This document shows positions 46,548 to 58,712 of a stretch of 64,000 bases of DNA, one piece after another (position 1 is the stretch's first letter; each line of letters opens with the position of its first letter). The notes beneath the pieces were generated by a model, which saw only the letters and a list, made by a program, of their open reading frames with translations, did no database searches and was not told the DNA's origin. This DNA is from Melieria omissa (lineage: Eukaryota; Arthropoda; Insecta; Diptera; Ulidiidae): contig OZ020267.1 in NCBI GenBank assembly GCA_963971225.1, positions 123,001,891-123,065,890 on the forward strand, in the 5' to 3' direction. The position numbers and the translations under genes are program-made.

Positions 46548-49500
46548 CCGTGTATGTTAATTCGCAAGTTGGAATTTTTCATTATGATTACAAATTTAGT
46601 AAGTTTATTAAAATAAGCAAATTAGAGAGCAGAGGGCAGAATTTTTGGTAAAAAAAACTTGATCAAAAATACTAAAAGCGTACATGTGCACACATTTTAA
46701 CTTCCTCTGGCTACTACTATCGCAGCTTAGAGTCAGTTGACGAGGAAAAAGACGAGTTGCATTTCGTGTTTCACTGCCGTGACATGAGGAAGAATAAACT
46801 TGGTTTTCTGAGGATGTGTTTCTCATTCAATCTGAATGATCTTAATTTAACTGATCAAACTTCTCATTTTTTCACAATATTCCTGATCATATAGAATCGA
46901 AATGATTTTTTTCTAGCTCCCGAACTTTGAATTCTTCGACCAATTTTATGAAGGTATTGTAAGTACCTCGCCCACAAATTCTATATTTTTGAGGTACGTA
47001 AGTGAGTGGAATACTTAAGCGTACATAGCACATAGTGTTCACAAATATTGACTACTTAAACACCAAAGTACTTAAGCAGATCTAAGCAGGAAGTACTTGG
47101 TTCTCTATTACTTCCTCTTCACTTTATCGTTCGACTTTAAGGACTCGTGGTCAACTGATCATGACAGAGCCAATATGTTTCTCTTACTCCAGGACTATTG
47201 TTAAAGGATTTCCCGTTTCATCACTTGCCCCTGTAGCTGCATGTGTTAATGGTTCAAGCTGCTCTGTGGTAAACGTGCCGATCTTAACCTAAGTGGGTTC
47301 CCTTGCCCTTCCGCCCTAACAAATCATTTCTCAACATTTGAATGCTTAATACTGAGGAATTCTGTATGAAACAACGTATGGTTTGATACGATTCGCTTAC
47401 GAAAATTCCCAAAAACCTAGCAACACTTAAATTCACTGAATAACAGATTATGTGGAATCAGCTGGAGTTGCATAGGGTGAGAGCGAGAAATTTCATAGAA
47501 CTCGGAGAACGAAAATATTTTCCATTCGTAAGCCATTTCTTTTCCAGCGAATAGAATGTCTATGAGACCTAATACATCAGATATGTTTGCATGATTCCCA
47601 GTGTCTATGTTGTTTTTGTTTTCACTGCTATCTAACAAATCCCTGTCCTACCTTCCCGCAAAGCAAAGCAGGAGTCCGAGCAAACTGGTAATAGTATGAA
47701 TGCAAAAATTCAGACAAATTGCCGGAATGCACTTCAGGCATAAAACGAGGCAACATCGCTGCACTCCACAAGCAGCCACATCGCGCCCGTTGTCGACTAA
47801 TATTAGCGCACAATGCTGAGTGCTGCATGCCCGAAAGTTGCCGAGCCCAATAGACTTGCAAAGGAAAGGGAAACGCTGCAAGGAAATGCAGCATGTTGCA
47901 GACAAGTTCAGCTGCAGACGAAAAACCATGCAAACATTTGCTCATTTCCCTCTTTTCGGCACAACAACATGTCTGCATATGTTGTGCATTTTATTGAAAA
48001 TCGCGAAATTCCATTGAGTTTTTTTCATTTGCATTTTATAAGCGGAAAAGTGTTGTTGCGTCTCGTGCAGAGGGAGTTGATAAATGTCTGCAGTTAATTA
48101 AAAAATTAGCGCCACATATTTTGCGGGAAAATGAAAAAATATGTGTAGCAAAATTTTGAGCATAGAATTCCATCAGTTGGCAGTAAAGCATATCGATTTG
48201 AAGTATCTGGCATCGATGTGGTAGGCACACAGTGTAAACCCCAATGTCGAACACTTCGAGGCATAGCAACAAAGCAACTCAAATTCATTAAGACATTTAG
48301 TATTAAACAATTTGCCATACGATTTCCGAAAATTGATGCAGAAACAATTGATCGAATTCGATGTTATTGTCCCGCCAAGAATACGAACCGAAAGAGATAT
48401 GATTGGGTTAGATGGTGCACCAGAGAGCACGATTTAAAGCCTCACTTTCCATCTGTTATTGAACCTTTTGTGGAGTTTGAGCTCTTCATGAAGTTCATGA
48501 AGTTTAGTAAAGCTTTGGTCCAACATTTTAGCTAATTTCTTGTAAACATCGAAAATGCAGCCACAAATCATAGATTTCGTATCTTACAGTGAGTGAAGAA
48601 CTAAGAAGGAGCAGCACAAATTCTGCCAGTTCTCAACTCCGCGATTATAAAAAATCAACATTCTGATGTGATCCGCAGGATCGACTGAAATTGGATCTCT
48701 TTGATAAAAAAAAACTCATTAATTAAAATTAAAATTTTAATAATTTAATTTTTTGCGCTGCAAAACATCGGTTTTAGCCAAATCTTATTTTGTGCTTTGT
48801 TCTACAGAAGAAGCGATTTACCAAAGTAGCAAGATACATACTTATCGCTATGACACGTCATCCTAGAAAAGGGCATTATCTCCTTCTTCCTCTTTACATT
48901 TTAAAGTTCAGCTCTATGCTACTGAAGTTCAAATTTTACATTTGAATGGTATCCAATGGTATTTAGCTTTCCAACACCATCGTCGAAGGATCTGCTGCAA
49001 CTGAAAGCTATCAAAGACCTATTTGACACTCAGTCCGAGGCCATAAAAGTGGTTTGACTGTCCGAGAACATCTCATCACCATCTTAAGTCAATTAAATGC
49101 TTCGAGTACAACGACCATCTCAGCTTAAAGAACAAACTAACTAAAACGAATAGAATTTCTTCTGTCGAAAATGTGTGACGGCTATCCTCCTTTGACCAGG
49201 TGGCTGCAGGCAATGGCCGCAATTGTTGGCGAAAGGCAACTGGTTTCTAATTGTTAGAGGTTTCTTAATTAATTCGCTACTGTATTGCAATCCAAACACC
49301 ACATTTCTACGAACCAGTTCTTGGCGAGTGGAAAGCCATCGACCACCGGAAAACAGGAAATCGCTAACAGCTTAATTTCACTGCAATTAACGCGGAACGA
49401 GTCAATAAAAGATGCAGCATTTTATGAACCCTCTTTCCACCTCGTCCCGGCGCTCCCTCTACCGCCTACCGATGCGCAACATACGCCGAGCACAGGTGGC

Positions 49501-52473
49501 AGCGTCATAAAGTGCAGCAACAATTTGCAGAAATATATACGCAAGCGCCGCTGAAGCCGCCCGCTGCAGGCACCGATGCTAAGCGCCGATTTAGCAAACA
49601 ATTTACAACTTTAACCAGCGATCGGTGGCAGCAGCTGCCGCACGGTGGCATCAATTGGCACGGGGACGGGGCAAAAAGGAGAGAAGCGAACGCAGCAGTC
49701 GCAAAAATGACAATTCAAAATTTGTTGCAAATGCTTCCAAAGAGCAGTGGCGAAGGCAAATTAATGCTGCATTTAATGCGTTGACATTCGAACACACCAC
49801 ACGCCGCCAACAGCACTGACAGCCGCCCATTGCTTACCCAGATATGCGCATTTGTAGCGCAGCATCTGCAGCGTGTCGACGAGCGGAACGCCGAGGCCCA
49901 GCCGCTGCTGTTAAATGACGTGCGGCTGCGGCTGCAGCGGCCGGGGTGCCGAGCAGCCGCGTTCGCAGTGTTCAGTGTTGCCCCATAAGAATGTCGTAAA
50001 TATTTTATTGCATTTTTTTATGGCACACGCGCATATCGCGCGCGTACAGCCTGCGCGTCCAAATGCCGCTGTGCGAGCCGCTGACGGGCTCAATTGAGAA
50101 TCGCCGGCGAAGCATTTGCGCTGTGCTGCATTGGCGGCCGTTGTTGCGTTGCTTTAATGCGCTCGTTGTGCTTTTGCTGTTGTGAATCTTGTTGTTGCTT
50201 GTTGCTTGCGATTTGATAATTTGGTTTCTCCCCTTCATCGTATAAATAATGCGCTGAGGTGGCAGCAACCGCCAGCTACAACAACAGCCGAAATATTACA
50301 CATACATAAATAAGATTGAAAAACTCCTAGAACAACAGCAGCAACAGCAGCAGCCGCAGCAGTAGTAGCAGCAAGAACAACCACAACAACAGCAGCAACA
50401 AAAACCATAACAACGGCAACATTAGAATTGTGCAAGCGTTCATCCATATTTCACCGATGCCCGAACGAGCATCAGTCATCATCATGGGTGGGCACTGCGC
50501 CACTTTTGGTGGCGGCGGCGGCGGCGTGTGTTTATGGCCGCCACGCCGCTCCTGACTTCACGGTCGCCTGCATAACGAGCAGCGGCCCCCGCGCTTACCT
50601 ACACACATACATACAAACAATATTTCTTTTATTAAAATCATTGTACCACTATGTGCGCGTTGAGCTGTTGCCGTTCTTGTTGTTCTTGTTTTTGTTGTAG
50701 CTTTGTTTTTCATTAAAAGCACAACGCACATCCCCAAACGACATTCGAAAGCTGCACTCCCCAGACTGGATGGCAGTTTTTATGGGCCATCATAAAACAA
50801 AACAAAATCTTGCAGGTCGACGTGACGCGGAAGGGTCGCTCCACCCTGGGGTCATCCCCTATTGTCTGCCTGCCCGTCTGTCTGTCTGTCGGCTGGCTTT
50901 GGATGGCGCGCGACGGCGGCGGTGCGTACAGTGTAAATGCCGAAATTGATGGCCATAATCTGGAGCGCGCAATGCACGCGCGCCGCTACACCAAAATGCG
51001 CTTCACAAATATTGCGCTTTCCACACCCACCGCCATGCAACCGCACTCCCATACCCCGGTCGACCCCTTCTGCTCGGTCGCTGCTGCGCTTGTTGGCTCA
51101 TTACTCACGGGGCGCATTTGTTGTGGAGCATATTTTATGCTTTAACATGTCAAATCATACATCAGCATTTGCGGCTGCAGCAGAGCGCAGCGCATCGCCG
51201 GGCTCTGCACTTGCAGCGCAGCAAAAATTCGTGTTGCGCACATTGCCGCTATTTGTCAGATTCATCTGCGCTCGGCGCGCGGATTTGGCCAGCGCAACAC
51301 TCGCGCTGCATTCATCTGCTGCGTTCATTTCAATTTGCGGATTTGCGCGCATTCTGCAACAGATTGTATGAAGAACTTGTGAGGTATGTTTGGCTGTGTG
51401 TGTGAGAAAGAATCGGGCATGCTAATTCCGATACCGTGAAACGTCGCGATCGTGAGACTATATAGAATAGGAGGCGCCATGACAAACAGAAATCAATCAA
51501 AAATTTAAACTGCTGTCTAACCAAAAACCACATTCTGGGAAATCTGCATAAATACCAATGAACCAGTGTGAACGGGTATGGGCTGAAACCACGTTCTGGG
51601 TTGGCCGATACAGATCCACTATAGGTATCGCCACCCTGCTCGTGTTAAGCTGTCCGAAGGGTGACTGTAGTAATCCATCCATCCTAATTGATAGCTCAGT
51701 CGGGTTTTGTCTCAATTAAATTAACTGGTGACTTTTTACTGCGATGTATTTGTTTGGACATGCACTAACATTTTTTGTGCGTTTTTGTTGTTTAACAAAA
51801 AATGCAACCCTGCTGTATGTGATTGTGCAAAAATCCGAATATTCATGCATATTCCGAAGAATACAAACCACAACAAAGTCTGTTAGACGTTTGTTTGGGC
51901 TCTGATTTTCTCACTTTTCACTTTTAGTCAAACCCGATCTCGATTATGATTTCACTGAGAACATGAGTCATCATAATGTGTAATTATAATCTGCAAATGT
52001 CAGTATTACCAAACATACATAGTTAGTTTTTTGAGCCAGGCAATTCTATTCATAGAAATTTCATCGAATAAATTCTTTCGTGTGTTTTCCATTTCGATGT
52101 TACCTGCACGCAATTGCACTCGGATCGGCAAACATTTTGTGCTTGATTGGTATTATTACTCGCAATGCCAGCCACGCGCATCTCCAGCATTCAATAAAGG
52201 TGAGCATGTGAGCATGTAAACCATAGTTTGCATTGTATGAGCGGAAAATATTAACACACACATGTAAAGTTCGAAGTTAATTGGTAAATTAGTGAGGTGA
52301 GCAAATAAAGCAAAATGGGTGTTCACACTAGACCCAAAACTTAGTTTTGAGATTATTCTGGATTATGCTGGCACCGAATCTACCAAAAAGCACAATAATT
52401 CGTAGACATTTTCGACACTTCTAACTGAAAAGATAAAAATTGTATGAAGCCAGCAGGCTTGGGTAACTTTTAA
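46548..52473. other. unassigned intronic sequence
   Basis: Nearly 6 kb with no confident element. A weak LINE-like string (EDELHFVFHC in a broken frame) lies near 46740-46785. GC-richer blocks at 47.6-48.0 and 49.3-51.4 kb carry CAG/CAA repeats (50335-50405) and a TATAAATA at 50241-50248. Frames there overlap on both strands and I do not call genes. Confidence 0.4.
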
Positions 52474-52484
52474 GAATTATTCAC

Positions 52485-52808
52485 TTCTTCTTCTTGACTG
52501 GCACGACAGCCCGATTGCGAGACTAAGGCCTAGCTACCCGCAACCATCCATGTTGTGCGTGTGAATTTGTACACGGATGGAAGGGACCTACAGTTTTATG
52601 CCGATTCCGAACAGCGAGTTGGGAGCTTTTTCATAGGAAATTTTACTCAGAAGTTTGTCATTTCCTGCTGAGAGGACAGCCGCCGAAAGAAAAATAGTTG
52701 TTTTTTCCTTTTTCCCGGTGTTAGCAGCAACGGAGTCTTGAACCTGGATTCGAGCTTCGCATTTGACTCGCGGCCCAACGCACTAGCCAGCTGAGCTACG
52801 GCGGCTTC
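52485..52808 (-). mobile_element. tRNA-derived SINE, subfamily B, copy 3
   Basis: Minus-strand SINE with A box TAGCTCAGCTGG near 52790. It ends in a GAA-type tail (ttcttcttcttg on the plus strand). The exact 11-bp duplication GAATTATTCAC lies at 52474-52484 and 52809-52819. Its head and tail match copy 2. Confidence 0.9.
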
Positions 52809-52976
52809 GAATTATTCACAGTTTCGAAAATTTCACAACCAGGAGGATTTATCATATTGGTGAGCCGCAGAGGCGGATTCAGAAAAATATTTCGGGGGGG
52901 TTTTAAAAAGTAATTCTTTAATATTTATAAAATATATTTTAGTTTGTATGTAGTTTTAAGTTTTTAGTTTAGTTTA

Positions 52977-53310
52977 GCAGCCGCCGTGGCTCAGTTGGTT
53001 AGTGCGCGGTCCAACGAGTCGCATGCAGAGCGACGCAAGATCGAATACTGCGTGTAGTAACACCTAAAAAAAAATAACGGGAAACTCGTTTTCTCTTTCG
53101 GTGGCTGTTCTCTCAGCTGGAAATGGCAAACCTCTGAGAGTAAAAATTGCCTATGAAAAAGCTCCCAACCTGCTGTTCGGAACCGGCATAAAACTGTAGG
53201 TCCCTTCCACCCGCGTACAAAATTCACACGCATAACACGGGTGGTTGCGGGAAGCTAGGCCTTAGTCTCGCGTAAGCGGGCTGTCGTGCCAATCAATTAT
53301 TATTATTATT
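52977..53310 (+). mobile_element. tRNA-derived SINE, subfamily A, copy 4
   Basis: Nearly identical to copy 1: A box TGGCTCAGTTGG, the same body and a TTA-repeat tail. The string tatgtagttttaag occurs both about 30 bp before its head and directly after its tail, so the target duplication may be long or the head may start earlier. It sits inside the hAT element. Confidence 0.85.
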
Positions 53311-53322
53311 ATGTAGTTTTAA

Positions 53323-54042
53323 GGGGGTCCTCTAGTTTTTAATTTTGAAAAAATCTATTTTTTCGATTTCATATTTTTATAGTAGAACTATATAGAAAAA
53401 GTATACGAACGGATTTTGTCGAATTCGTAAACGTCTCTGAGATACAGAGCCTCAAATCCGTCTCGTTCACTACACGGTAACACGGTTTTAAAACTTTAAA
53501 CGCGTTTTCGCGAAAACACATTTTTTGACCATTGCGCCATGATTCCGTCGAAACTAATTGGCCGATTCACTTGATTCTTGTTTTGTTGTATTCAAAACTT
53601 TTTGCTCCACGGATTAACCCACGGAGATTGCTCTCCATTGACTAGCCGATTTTTGGGGGGAGTTTTTAAAGCAAAAAAAGGGTGAATTAAAAAAAACACG
53701 TTAAAACGATGCCGCGGGTCCAATTTTGATCAGATCGGGTTCATTATAGGTCATCCTTTAACTGGAGTAATGCTTTTTAAGCGAAAATTTTTGGATTACA
53801 TTTCAGACGAACAGGGACAAAGTTAGGATGGCGCAAACGCACCCTCACAAAAAAACATGGCCGGTACTCAGCTGGCGGACCCCAACAGTGTTCGCGGCAG
53901 CACGCGGAAAAAATTTTTTTTTTTAAATCAATATGTAAAGCATAAGTATACGAAGAATTTATCTCATTATCATTTGGAGTTTCTCAAAAACAAAAATTCC
54001 CAAAAAAGCTTTAAAAACCACCGTTTATACTAGAGGACCCCC
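53323..54042. mobile_element. TTAA-flanked element, 720 bp
   Basis: Terminal repeats GGGGGTCCTCTAGT are inverted at both ends. TTAA lies at 53319-53322 and 54043-54046. No transposase; the interior shows short A runs and a GC-richer stretch near 53860-53905. It lies inside the hAT element, directly after the SINE. TTAA suggests piggyBac-type mobilisation, though G-starting tips are unusual. Confidence 0.75.
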
Positions 54043-54170
54043 TTAAGGTCGATCCTATTATTCCTAGGGGTTTCAACCCTGAATCCGCCACTGGTGAGCC
54101 GAGTTTTAAGGGATATTTTGATAATCAAATCAAGATCGCGCCGTCAAATTACCAACACTTAAAAAATATT

Positions 54171-54655
54171 AGTGCCCTACTGAAACCACTTTTTTGGGCC
54201 GAAACCGAAACTGAATCTCGGTTTTTTTATATTCGGTCGAAACCGAAATTTTCTAGTTTAAATAAAAATCACCATATCAAGCATTTTTTTCAACAAACAA
54301 ATTTTAATTTAATTAAAAAAACAAACAAACAAACATAACATAACGTAAATTTATTTATTAACAAAAACAATTCGTTCATTTTTTAAAAACATAAACATAA
54401 AAAATTTAATTAAAAAAATTAATAAAATAACTTATTATTTTATGCTTACAAAAAAGTGTATTTACATTGGTGGCATCTAAATTACTCCTCCTTTTACTTT
54501 ATATCTGCCTGGCTGCACTAAAAAACTGTTCACAATAACATTTAAAAAATGTTCTACAAAATTTCGGTTTCGGCCGTTTTTTCGGGCATTTTTGGACATT
54601 TTTTGAAACCACCTTTTTGGGCCGAAACCGAAACCAATATATTCGGTCGGACACT
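54171..54655. mobile_element. possible hAT-like element with GAAACCGAAA subterminal repeats
   Basis: The ends AGTGCCCTACTGAA and, from the right, AGTGTCCGACCGAA match at 11 of 14 positions. The subterminal motif GGGCCGAAACCGAAA occurs near both ends, with its reverse cggtttcggcc at 54564-54580. No 8-bp duplication is visible and the interior is AT-rich and non-coding. Confidence 0.45.
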
Positions 54656-57219
54656 TAATGCAATTGTTGGGTGACAGATTTGGCACTCTCTGCGTTTTTC
54701 AGTGTACTTGTGCGGGACTTAAGTGGAATCACGAGCCGTATCAAATGTAAACTATTTGACATTTTTCTAGCCATTTTATCGTTCATCGAAAAAACTATAA
54801 AAAAATTGAATATAGCGCCTAACAAGAAGTGATATGAAAGAGATTAGAATAAACTGACGATTGGCTCACGTTTTTAGTGAAAACTAAAAGCTCTCTTTAA
54901 AAACAACATCTGGCGATCATCGCCTGCTCGTTAGTTTTATGTATCGGGATTATCCTATTAAGTCCTCATGAGTGGCAATAAACGATTTGCAGTTCGATTG
55001 TGAGCGTTCTTTATTCGGTGAAAAGCGGAGAACGCCACCCGACCGCGGCCCATTAAATGCTTATAGGCAAATATGCTGGAAATGCCTCTTGAATGGGACT
55101 CGCCTCGGCAACGTTTACGACTTCATTTCAACTAATGATCTGCGTTAAAAGCGGTAACAAGCTGCCGTCGCTGCTAATTGCGGAGCATTTTACGATGCAA
55201 CCGCCGCGGCTGTTGCAATTAGGCGCTCGGCAGTGTCAGCAACAAATTAAGCAATGTCCACGTGTTTTTGCGTTGTCTTGAAAGAAAACCTACGAAAACA
55301 AGTTATTTGCATGATGAAAGATTAAACTTGTTGAATAGAAAAGTCAAGTGGTGTGCGCTGATCCTGGGAGATTGCCAGAGTCGAGAAGAAGCACGAACGT
55401 TTGTTGGTTCGATTGGCTTTTATTGATAACAGTAAAATTATTTAGTTGTTTTTGAAGAAACTGCTCGCAGTGCGGCAGCTGCTTCACGAGTGAGAGGCGG
55501 ACGGAAAGAAAGAGTTCAAAATCACGCAGCAAATAATTTATGCGCCGCACTTGAGGCCGCATCGCTGCAAATCGATGCAGCAAACACTCAATTGAAATAA
55601 AAGCGCGCGCGCATTGCGAATCTGAGGGCGGCACACGGTGGCCGCGGCAACATGCGCTAATTGCAGCGAATGCGTTTATGCGTTTATGCGCTTATGGGCA
55701 GCGCAAAAGTGCTCAGGGGCCGGGTGCCGGCGGCAATTAAAAACACAAAATTATGACCGCAAGCGCTGGCGGAACGGGGGAAAGAGGGCAACTGTGCGAT
55801 TGCGATTAAATTTCAATACGTGCAGTTTAATGCTGCCTGCAGATGCGATAAGTTATGCGACAGCGCGCACCCGCAATAATAACGCGCTGAAATATCGCCG
55901 AAACGAGTGCAGCGCCGCACAAAGCGCAACGCAACGCAACGCCAAATCGAAGAATGCGACGAACGCTGGAGCGCAGCATTTTGCAGCGGAATTTCTGCTG
56001 TCAAAAACGATTAAAAATATTGAAGCAATCATTTTACGACTCAATTACGCTGCGTTGCCGCGTTGCCAATGCGCATTGAAGGAAGGGCCTGTGTGCGTGA
56101 TTGTTTGTATGTATGTGTGAGAAGAATGCTGCTGTGGTGAATGTGGGTCTGTGCGGGAAAAAGGACAAATGTTTACTTTATGCTCTTTTGCGCTACATTT
56201 TAATTGCCTTCAGTGTGAGCACGTGTGGTTGTCTGCCTGTGTGTGTGTGTGTGTGTGTGTGGATATGTGCGTGAATTATGCCTTACACAAGCAGTGACCA
56301 GGTAATGAAAGGTAAATCCATAAGATACAAAGTCAATAGGCGCAGTGTCTCTTGAAACAGCTCCACAGCCAGAACGTAAGCCACTGCTGCACGTTCCGTT
56401 GCACGTGCCAGTGGTCGTTGCAATGCCGAAACGCTACACATATATTGGCCATATGTGCCTACCACCACACATACAGACATGTGCATGCACGCAGTGTAAG
56501 CCAAGGGTTCCGTACATTTGCGTTTTGAATGATTTGATGGATATCTCTCCATCAACATGGGGAAAATGTCCGTCAACACTTTGTGTTCTTCTTGTGTTTA
56601 CATTCTTCGCTTAGTTGAGTTACTCATACGCACACAGGCGTACATGCCGAACTACATACATGCATAGATATAATACTTTGTATACATGTACACACATATA
56701 AACTTGTACGTCAGTATCTTTCGACCACTAAACGAATATTGACGCATGCCTTCAAGTAGTCATCTGTGTGTGTGTGCGTACATCTTCAACTTAAACAAAT
56801 TGAAAATTAAAATAATTAAATTATTCCATGGCTCAAGAGCTACGAGTACGGGACACAGGTTCACACATACACACATACGTCGTTACTCAGTTCACCAAAA
56901 CGTGCACGCAAAAAAATTGCTCCAAGTTTCTAACAATTTCTTTAATAAAGTTTAACAGTCCGGGACCAATAACTACTAGAAAGGGGTATAAACTTGTATT
57001 ACTCCAGGAAAACAATGATTATTGCTCCAGGAAAACTACAAGTAATCTTCAAGGACTGAAACGAATTCTCGAGCTCAAATTTACGAATCGTAATCGTTTG
57101 TTTTTCTTTGTTTTTTATAATTTTGAAGCCTTTGAAACCAAACCAAGAAACAATTCTGTTTTGCAATTCTGAAAAATTCTAAGTATTTTATATGGCAGAA
57201 AGTTAGCTCTGCTCGCAAG
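54656..57219. other. unassigned intronic sequence
   Basis: 55.0-56.1 kb is GC-richer with gcaac repeats (55925-55945). (GT)n lies at 56239-56260 and ACATA-type repeats at 56620-56710. No domain or element ends recognised. Confidence 0.4.
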
Positions 57220-57342
57220 CAGTGGCGCACAGAGGACTTAATTTGGGAGGCTTGCATACAACTTTTGAGCTGAATACCATTCGAACCCGTATTTTGTACC
57301 AGCAATTTTTGTGATTGGGGGTTTGAACCCCAGAACGCCCTG
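57220..57342 (-). mobile_element. small hAT-like MITE, copy B
   Basis: Ends CAGTGGCGCACAG and, from the right, CAGGGCGTTCTGGGG. Read on the minus strand it contains aaaattgctggtacaaaat and cgaatggtatt, matching copies A and C. No target duplication preserved. Confidence 0.55.
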
Positions 57343-57827
57343 TTTGCCCCAATACTCGCCAGTCATAATTTGGAATACAAATATTTTCACAAGTGATTGA
57401 CATATCCCTCGTTTTTTGTTTACAAGTCTGTTAATAGTTAAACTACTTACAAACTATTTAGGTTAAAATTTGATTTATGACTTAAACAATTTATTAGTTT
57501 TACACCTAACCAGCGCAACTATAAATATGTATTATACTTAAATTTTGTATTGTGTCGAATTTACAAAGATTCAATTTTCGGGATTTCGTTCAGCTTCTTG
57601 AAATATAGATATCCTAATGAATTAGCACTTTCCGACATGAAAATAAGCCCGTTCTGTATGAATTGTATGGGCTGTAGTCTAATATATTGGACATTGTGGC
57701 TGAAAGGGTTAAATTTTGTGCACAATGAGCACGAGCAGCTGCAAAGAAAATGCAATATGATCAATTTTTCAGTGTCCCATACAGGTTGCTCTGATCTTGT
57801 GGCCTCTGAGCTAGCAATAATGAGTAT
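57343..57827. other. unassigned intronic sequence
   Basis: A 101-codon frame at 57550-57855 has no recognisable domain and runs into the neighbouring mariner end. Not called. Confidence 0.35.
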
Positions 57828-57829
57828 AT

Positions 57830-58160
57830 ACGTGGGCAGTCCGATAAGTACTTAGCCCCACCGCCCGATGGTCCCACTATCGTAAGAGAAATTTACTATC
57901 GTGTAGTACATCTTCGTAGACGGCTACTGTCAAAATTTCAAAAAGTCACTCGCCGGGCAGAAATTTGAGTCGAATGACGAGGTTATCGCCGCCACGGAGG
58001 CCTCCAGAAAACGTATTTTTCAGACGGATTAAAGAAGTTGGAGCATCGCTGGGTCAAGTGTATTGAGTTGAAAGGAGACTACGTTGAGAAATAAATCGCC
58101 ACTTTTCCAAAATTTTCGTTTTTCTTTTGTAGGCTAAGTACTTATCGGACCACCCACGTA
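57830..58160 (+). mobile_element. internally deleted mariner
   Basis: Inverted ends TACGTGGGCAGTCCGATAAG (left) and TACGTGGGTGGTCCGATAAG (right, other strand), both continuing tacttagcc, with TA at 57828-57829 and 58161-58162. The interior keeps only the last part of a mariner transposase: KFESNDEVIAATEA (about 57962-58003), then frame-shifted sequence ending ELKGDYVEK. 331 bp; third distinct mariner lineage here. Confidence 0.8.
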
Positions 58161-58162
58161 TA

Positions 58163-58594
58163 TTGGAAGACAACCTAATGAGAAAAGCGAAGGCGAGGTG
58201 GAAGAGTTTCGAGCAATTCAATGGAAAGCTCATGAGATTCGTTATGTCGCTCACGAGAGCACACGAGGGCACTACTTAACAGCGGCTCACGCGCAAAATC
58301 CGGGAATCACTGAGTCAGATGAATGCAGGAAAAGCACAGAAAATGGTGCCAAGGAAGCATACATACATACACATACTTTTCTCCTGCCTGGCCATTTCAA
58401 GACTACGCTTTATCCACTTAGGGGCCCCATTCTTCTCTGGGTTGGGGGACATTAAATCGCTGCTGAACTTCGCTAGGAACACCCGCATTCTGACCGATCA
58501 CTTCTACGGCGATCCGCAACACTAAGGAGCTCTAACTGGTATCGCTAAGGACCTAATAGGGTCTGTGCGGGTCTATTGTACCAGTTATATATGT
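58163..58594. other. unassigned intronic sequence
   Basis: No recognised feature. Confidence 0.35.
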
Positions 58595-58712
58595 GGAGGT
58601 GCACACAGGGGGGAGCATTTGGTTCGACATCCCAAATACGAAAATTGCTGGTACAAATTATGGTTTCAAATGGCATTGGGCGCAAAAGTTGTGCATATTC
58701 CTACCCAGAAAA
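58595..58712 (+). mobile_element. small hAT-like MITE, copy C
   Basis: Similar to copy A over ggtgcacacagggggg, gaaaattgctggtacaaa, tatggtttcaaatggcattg and gttgtgca. The ends are eroded and approximate. Confidence 0.5.

Larger units (their letters stand above)
52868..54093. mobile_element. hAT element carrying a SINE and a TTAA element
   Basis: The ends CAGAGGCGGATTCAG and, from the right, CAGTGGCGGATTCAG lie between 8-bp duplications GTGAGCCG (52860-52867, 54094-54101). The sequence left after removing the two inserts matches the MITE at 14317-14483 in reverse orientation. The native element was therefore a few hundred bp or less. Confidence 0.85.

Noticed and set aside
46700..46800. possible LINE RNase H string (EDELHFVFHC)
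   Set aside because: Only about ten residues resemble the motif and the surrounding frame is broken; too short to call.
51497..51715. 72-codon minus frame with ordinary composition
   Set aside because: No recognisable domain, no second copy in the window and no splice context.
55638..56120. 160-codon Ala/Arg/Asn-rich frame
   Set aside because: Driven by gcaac repeats and open on both strands; no start context, splice structure or domain.
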